DNA of 18,296 nucleotides from DATJWY01 sp035500775 (GTDB lineage: Bacteria; Pseudomonadota; Alphaproteobacteria; Acetobacterales; Acetobacteraceae): positions 1 through 18,296 of the forward strand of contig DATJWY010000101.1 of the NCBI GenBank assembly GCA_035500775.1, in the 5' to 3' direction. The translations under genes were made by a program, and so were the position numbers. The notes under the pieces were generated by a model, which saw nothing but the letters and a program-made list of their open reading frames with translations, was not told the DNA's origin and made no database searches. Within the stretch, counting starts at the first letter, position 1. Every line of letters starts with the position of its first letter. This document shows, piece after piece, positions 15,048 through 18,296 of the stretch.

Positions 15048-15515
15048 GCGCAGAATTACCCAGGCGACGTCACCTCCAAATTATCCACGCAGAATCACCC
15101 AGGTGGGATCCCCTGGCAGCGACTTGTCCACGCAGCGCGATGCTGAGGTTACGCAGAATTGCCCAAGCGGCGGAGACGCTTTTACGCAGACTTGCCCAGG
15201 TCTCCCCCGGTTATCCACGCAGAATCACCCATGCATACCTATAAGAGTCCTATACCCCTTCCTATAAGGCGAGGCGCATGGGTGATTCTGCGTGCAGTTG
15301 ACGAGGGGAAACGGCCAGCACCGCAGGCCAAAAAAGCTCCGGAGCATCCAATACTCCCAACCTCGTCAACAGGCGCCAACACGAGGCTGAACACCGAATA
15401 GCCCCCACCATCCCTGCCTATTATGGGTAATTCTGCGTGACTACGCTCATCACCGACCAAGCCAGGAAGGGTCGCAATCCCCCGTCTGGATCACTCTCCA
15501 TGGGTAATTCTGCGT
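15048..15515. other. Iteron-type replication origin (oriV)
   Basis: Eight copies of a 15-bp iteron, consensus ACGCAGAATYACCCA, lie between repA and its upstream neighbour. Five are in plus orientation: 15048-15062 (GCGCAGAATTACCCA), 15087-15101, 15151-15165 (G for A near the end), 15184-15198 (two changes) and 15217-15231. Three are inverted: 15279-15293, 15424-15438 and 15501-15515. A half-copy (CCACGCAG) is at 15128-15135. Two plus copies are directly preceded by TTATCC, so that TTATCCACG, one base off the DnaA box TTATCCACA, overlaps the iteron; TTGTCCACG at 15124-15132 is a weaker third. The segment 15232-15278 between facing iterons is relatively AT-rich (CCTATAAGAG, CCTATAAGG) and could be the opening site. 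Origin function is inferred. Confidence 0.88.
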
Positions 15516-15520
15516 AAAAA

Positions 15521-16246
15521 TCAACGCGGTTCGTCGGTCTCAGCCTCGGCCAGCTTACATACGATCTCCCGGCGACGTACACCGATCTCCTTGAGGCGTG
15601 CGAGCAGCATCGTCCGCTCCCGGTCTAGCCTGTCCCTCTCAGCCCGAAATTTGGCCAGGGACAAGCGGTTGGGGATAGTTTCGGTTGCCTGTGCCAAACG
15701 TTTGCGGAATTCGACGACCCGTGCCCGCGGTACATCCGGCCGAACCAGGTTTTCTGCCCGCGCTCGCGCCAATTCGTCTTCGCTCAGAACCGCCAGAAGA
15801 TAAGCTGTGGAATATCCGGTTGGGCATTGCTCGGCCGGTATCCGCCCGCTGCGTACGGCCCGCGCCACTTGGCGCAACTGACTCGCAATAGAATCCGAAA
15901 ACGGAAAGATGCGGACACTGTCTCGCCGCAGGCGCACGAACTCATCCGCCGTCAGGGTTTCCTCGAGAGCGAGCAACTTCCGCCCGATGGTCAGAAAGGA
16001 ATCCCGGGCCCGACTCCATTGATCGCGGACCTCGGACGCCGTGAACAGCAGTAACTCCACCTTGCCTCGATCGGCCAGCAGGGGGGTTCCCGCAAAGACT
16101 TCATGGATAGCGTTAAGCGTTGTCTCGTCCTGGGCATGGAGAACACGCGCTGCATCACGCCGACGATCACCGAGGCTCAGATCATCAAACTCGGCCTCTG
16201 TACCGAGGAGCGCTGTTGCGCGTGACTTCTTAAGCCTGCCGCTCAC
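15521..16246 (-). CDS. ParA-partner / plasmid partition accessory protein, unrecognised family
   Basis: About 241 residues, read from a GTG that overlaps the parA stop (GTGA) with GGGAG 8 bases upstream; an ATG 10 codons earlier is possible but less well placed. The position, directly after parA and before the origin, is where parB normally lies. No ParB nuclease-like domain or ParB box is visible. The middle (FLTIGRKLLALEETLTADEF) loosely recalls DUF3102-type plasmid and phage proteins. The C-terminal 50 residues (KFRAERDRLDRERTMLLARL onward) form a likely coiled coil. A role as the DNA-binding partition partner is inferred from position only. The stop is 5 bases from the last iteron, so it could also control the origin. 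Confidence 0.75.
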   Translation of the reverse strand: MSGRLKKSRATALLGTEAEFDDLSLGDRRRDAARVLHAQDETTLNAIHEVFAGTPLLADRGKVELLLFTASEVRDQWSRARDSFLTIGRKLLALEETLTADEFVRLRRDSVRIFPFSDSIASQLRQVARAVRSGRIPAEQCPTGYSTAYLLAVLSEDELARARAENLVRPDVPRARVVEFRKRLAQATETIPNRLSLAKFRAERDRLDRERTMLLARLKEIGVRRREIVCKLAEAETDEPR

Positions 16247-16923
16247 AGGGAAATCTCCCGCCGGACATAGGACCATACTGCTTCCAAGGGCTCTCCTCCC
16301 TTACTTTTCTCATAGTCCAGCACCACCAGTCCCTTCGCCGATGGCTGGTGAATATCCTCCAATTGCGGGATCTCGACAGGGCAAATGGCCCCATATTTCA
16401 ATAAAGTTGCACGGGCCTGGGTAAAACTGCGTGTCCGCGTATTCACCCTGTTGATGGCGAAGGCGGCCTTCATGCCCTGCTCGGTCAGCGTCTTCATCCA
16501 GGGGATGACGCTCTCGAGATCATCGTGGAACGTGCCGGTTGGAACGATAACCAGCGTCGCCGCCCGGCACAGGGACAGAACCGAGGCGATATTCTCCTCG
16601 ACCGAAGGGGCGGTATCCACCACCGCGATCTGGTAGGGGCGCACCTGTGCGATGACGTCGGCCCATTCCGTGATTCGGGCAGAAAATACCTCCGTCGGCA
16701 CGCATTCCGGCAACGCAAGGCGGGCTTTCTTGCGCCGCTCGCTCCACTTCATGAACGTGCCTTGTCGATCCATATCGACGCCAACCGCCCGCAGGCCGCT
16801 TTGGCCGGCGGCGACCAGGATATTGCGGGCGAGAAGGCTCTTGCCACACCCCCCCTTGCTCCCACACATCACGACGATCCGACAGCCAGTATCGTTAGCG
16901 CCATTTTCAGCTACCGCCGTCAT
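16243..16923 (-). CDS. parA: ParA-family plasmid partition ATPase
   Basis: A 226-residue ParA/MinD-type ATPase of the short type without an N-terminal helix-turn-helix. The deviant Walker A motif is KGGCGKS (residues 23-29, signature K23, catalytic K28) in RIVVMCGSKGGCGKSLLARN. VGVDMDRQGTFMKW gives the A' aspartate, and IAVVDTAPSVEENI the Walker B region. Such proteins form ATP-dependent patterns on the nucleoid to distribute plasmid copies. Being short, it probably relies on its partner for autoregulation. The gene overlaps its downstream neighbour by 4 bases, giving a parA-partner-origin-repA order on the minus strand. The ATG follows GGTGAG closely. Confidence 0.9.
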   Translation of the reverse strand: MTAVAENGANDTGCRIVVMCGSKGGCGKSLLARNILVAAGQSGLRAVGVDMDRQGTFMKWSERRKKARLALPECVPTEVFSARITEWADVIAQVRPYQIAVVDTAPSVEENIASVLSLCRAATLVIVPTGTFHDDLESVIPWMKTLTEQGMKAAFAINRVNTRTRSFTQARATLLKYGAICPVEIPQLEDIHQPSAKGLVVLDYEKSKGGEPLEAVWSYVRREISL

Positions 16924-16931
16924 TTCTCACC

Positions 16932-16961
16932 CGTCATTTTGCTGGCCTGCGCAAAATGACG
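16932..16961. promoter_or_regulatory. Inverted repeat upstream of parA, candidate operator or centromere site
   Basis: Perfect 11-bp arms CGTCATTTTGC (16932-16942) and GCAAAATGACG (16951-16961) with an 8-base spacer lie 8 bases upstream of the parA start. In par operons, the position just before the start codon often holds the autoregulatory operator or parS-like site. The repeat is seen; its role is inferred. Confidence 0.6.
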
Positions 16962-17175
16962 AAGGGCGATGGCAGAAGTCAAATTTCGCCGGCGAAAACG
17001 GCCGGATCGGACCTTTTTGGGCACTCCATGCCCCATCAGCGTGGCACGAATCCTTCCCTTGCCGCCGAAACTATGTATAAATCCTTAACAGCGGCGAAAA
17101 ACACGACCGGCCTATCGGCCTGTCTCGCCGTCCAGACAGGAAAATCCGGCAGCCCGTTTGTCTCAGAGGTTCGCC
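16962..17175. promoter_or_regulatory. Divergent intergenic region between parA and the membrane-protein gene
   Basis: This region must hold promoters for both directions. A perfect 14-bp palindrome TTTCGCCGGCGAAA is at 16984-16997, and the related half-site GGCGAAAA recurs at about 17093-17100. An AT-rich stretch, TATGTATAAATCC, at about 17072-17084 is a candidate -10 region for the plus-strand gene, but no convincing -35 partner was found. No gene is supported here. Confidence 0.4.
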
Positions 17176-17682
17176 GTGAGTAAGGATTTCGACTCGCTTC
17201 TGCTGGATGGGGTGTTCCAGCCCGTTTCTGATTGTCTGGCCGCCTGGTTGAACTGCTTCAGCCTCGCCCGCCTCTCCCTGACCAGCCTCATCATCGTACA
17301 AACCACGGTTCTCGCCTGGGATCTCCGCGTGCTGACCAGGCCGCCGCTGATCGCCCTTGTACTGATGGCGACATTGCTCGAATACGGCATTGCCATCTTC
17401 GTCCAGCACCATATCGCTCTGGCTGAGAACCAAACACTGATTCGGTCGATCAACCTTCACCGGGTGATCCTGCGTCCATTCCGGTTGGTGCTGCTGGCGC
17501 TGACAGGCGCGGCTTTCACCGCCTGGATCGTCTCGGGCTTCGCCTTGGCCGACACATGCAGCTTCGTCGTTATCGGCCTCTGGTTCACCACTGTTTATTT
17601 TATGTCCTGTACAAACACGGAGCCGTCACAACCCGCGCTGAAGCGCAGCCTCGCGCCGATGGCCGCTTCTGCCGCGCACTGA
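17176..17682 (+). CDS. Unrecognised four-helix membrane protein
   Basis: A 168-residue protein read from GTG at 17176, chosen because AGAGG lies 6 bases upstream; a TTG six codons earlier has no such site. Four hydrophobic helices are visible, near residues 28-48 (LARLSLTSLIIVQTTVLAW), 56-76 (LIALVLMATLLEYGIAIFV), 104-124 (LVLLALTGAAFTAWIVSGF) and 128-146 (SFVVIGLWFTTVYFMSC). The loop between helices 2 and 3 is polar (HHIALAENQTLIRSINLHRV). No catalytic motif or known family was recognised. It is divergent from parA and 53 bases upstream of a secreted-protein gene on the same strand, which may share its transcript. Confidence 0.7.
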   Translation: MSKDFDSLLLDGVFQPVSDCLAAWLNCFSLARLSLTSLIIVQTTVLAWDLRVLTRPPLIALVLMATLLEYGIAIFVQHHIALAENQTLIRSINLHRVILRPFRLVLLALTGAAFTAWIVSGFALADTCSFVVIGLWFTTVYFMSCTNTEPSQPALKRSLAPMAASAAH

Positions 17683-17735
17683 GTTCGGAGGGGCGGTGAT
17701 GGGCACGTCTCAGGCCCAATCCAGGACGATTGCCG

Positions 17736-18203
17736 ATGCGTCTCCTTCCCGGTCTCGCTGTCGCCGTGTCTCTCGCGACCGCAGCCTTGCCAGGCGCCAC
17801 TGCCAGAGCCGGCAGCGGCTGGGTGGATGATCATCTCGGGCGGCCTTATTTTGCCCCCCAGCAGGGTTATGGCTCACGCGGTCAGGGCTACTGGGGCGAC
17901 TCCCAGGGGAATTGGGATGGGTGGCGAGAGCCGCAGGACGCTCCCGGCAGCGAGGGCCGCTCCTACCAAAACCATGACGGGGCAGGGCGCGATTGGCACT
18001 CTCGTGAGAGACCGGACGATTTCCACTCGGATGACAGAGGCGATCCGCGCGATGACGGAGAGCGTTATCACGGCAATGAGTGGTCTCACCGCGACCGCGA
18101 TGAGGATTGGCAAGATGAAAACCGCGGCGGGGATTCATCCGTAACGCCTGCCCAGCCGTATCGGGAGCCCACCTATCGCGAACCGATTTATCGCGATCAG
18201 TGA
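17736..18203 (+). CDS. Secreted Asp/Arg/Gly-rich low-complexity protein
   Basis: A 155-residue protein starting at ATG 17736 with AGGA 9 bases upstream; a TTG two codons earlier is less likely. The N-terminus is a clear signal peptide (MRLLPGLAVAVSLATAALPG, cleavage probable after ATARA). The mature part begins GSGWVDDHLGRPYFAPQQGY and is hydrophilic, rich in D, R, G, H, W and Y, with many charged pairs (DDRGDPRDDGERYHG), and probably disordered. The end carries a short repeat, PYREPTYREPIYRDQ. No enzyme domain is evident. Export to the periplasm or outside is expected; function is unknown. Confidence 0.7.
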   Translation: MRLLPGLAVAVSLATAALPGATARAGSGWVDDHLGRPYFAPQQGYGSRGQGYWGDSQGNWDGWREPQDAPGSEGRSYQNHDGAGRDWHSRERPDDFHSDDRGDPRDDGERYHGNEWSHRDRDEDWQDENRGGDSSVTPAQPYREPTYREPIYRDQ

Positions 18204-18296
18204 GCCCGCGCGGGGCAATGGACAAGTCCGTGCCCCTTTCCGGGTACACGGCCGGGGTCGCCGTCCTCATCAGAACGCGTTCCCGCAGTCAGGCGG
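18204..18296. other. Window end, no gene seen
   Basis: No coding region is supported. A weak interrupted hairpin (CCGTGCCC with GGGTACACGG, about 18229-18251) could end transcription of the secreted-protein gene, but it has no T-run. Confidence 0.3.

Noticed and set aside
15048..15515. Possible CRISPR array in the repeats upstream of repA
   Set aside because: The repeats are only 15 bp, occur in both orientations, have irregular spacing and overlap DnaA-like boxes. They fit iterons, and no cas gene is present.
17176..17682. Assignment of the four-helix membrane protein to the PsiE family
   Set aside because: Size and helix number are similar, but I could not match the recalled PsiE sequence features, so the name was not used.

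Overview
The window is GC-rich alphaproteobacterial DNA, most likely from the Acetobacteraceae (Acidiphilium-like; genus not certain). The case rests on protein affinities, on GC-rich TCC-loop hairpins of the kind common between genes in that family, and on an iteron-type RepA_C plasmid replicon. No alignment or search was run, so family names come from motifs and recalled family sequences.

Layout. (1) 1-2525, plus strand: the 3' end of a class III alcohol dehydrogenase, a prolyl-tRNA editing deacylase, a SnoaL-like protein, and a one-chain iron-sulfur L-serine dehydratase, closed by a perfect 20-bp palindrome. (2) 2593-11643, minus strand: a high-affinity potassium uptake operon read as 27-aa membrane peptide, kdpF, kdpA, kdpB, kdpC, a 409-bp spacer with a mosaic of palindromic repeats, kdpD, kdpE, and last a ptsN-like EIIA gene. 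(3) 11644-13971: a junction zone of mobile-element debris: a near-perfect 80-bp palindrome just upstream of the kdp operon, a truncated and frameshifted IS3-family remnant, a perfect 26-bp-arm hairpin, and an ISAs1-family element with recognisable inverted repeats but a transposase broken into three frames. (4) 13972-16923, minus strand: a plasmid maintenance module, parA then an unusual partner gene, an iteron origin, then repA. (5) 17176-18203, plus strand: two unrecognised genes, a four-helix membrane protein and a secreted Asp/Arg-rich protein.

How it works together. KdpD and KdpE should sense potassium limitation and drive kdpFABC. The ptsN-like gene could tie this to nitrogen-PTS phosphorylation state, since EIIANtr is known to act on KdpD in E. 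coli. RepA should bind the eight iterons, two of which are fused to near-consensus DnaA boxes, and ParA with its partner should segregate the replicon. A housekeeping-type block beside a plasmid backbone, separated by IS scars, suggests either a large plasmid or chromid carrying kdp, or a plasmid integrated into the chromosome.
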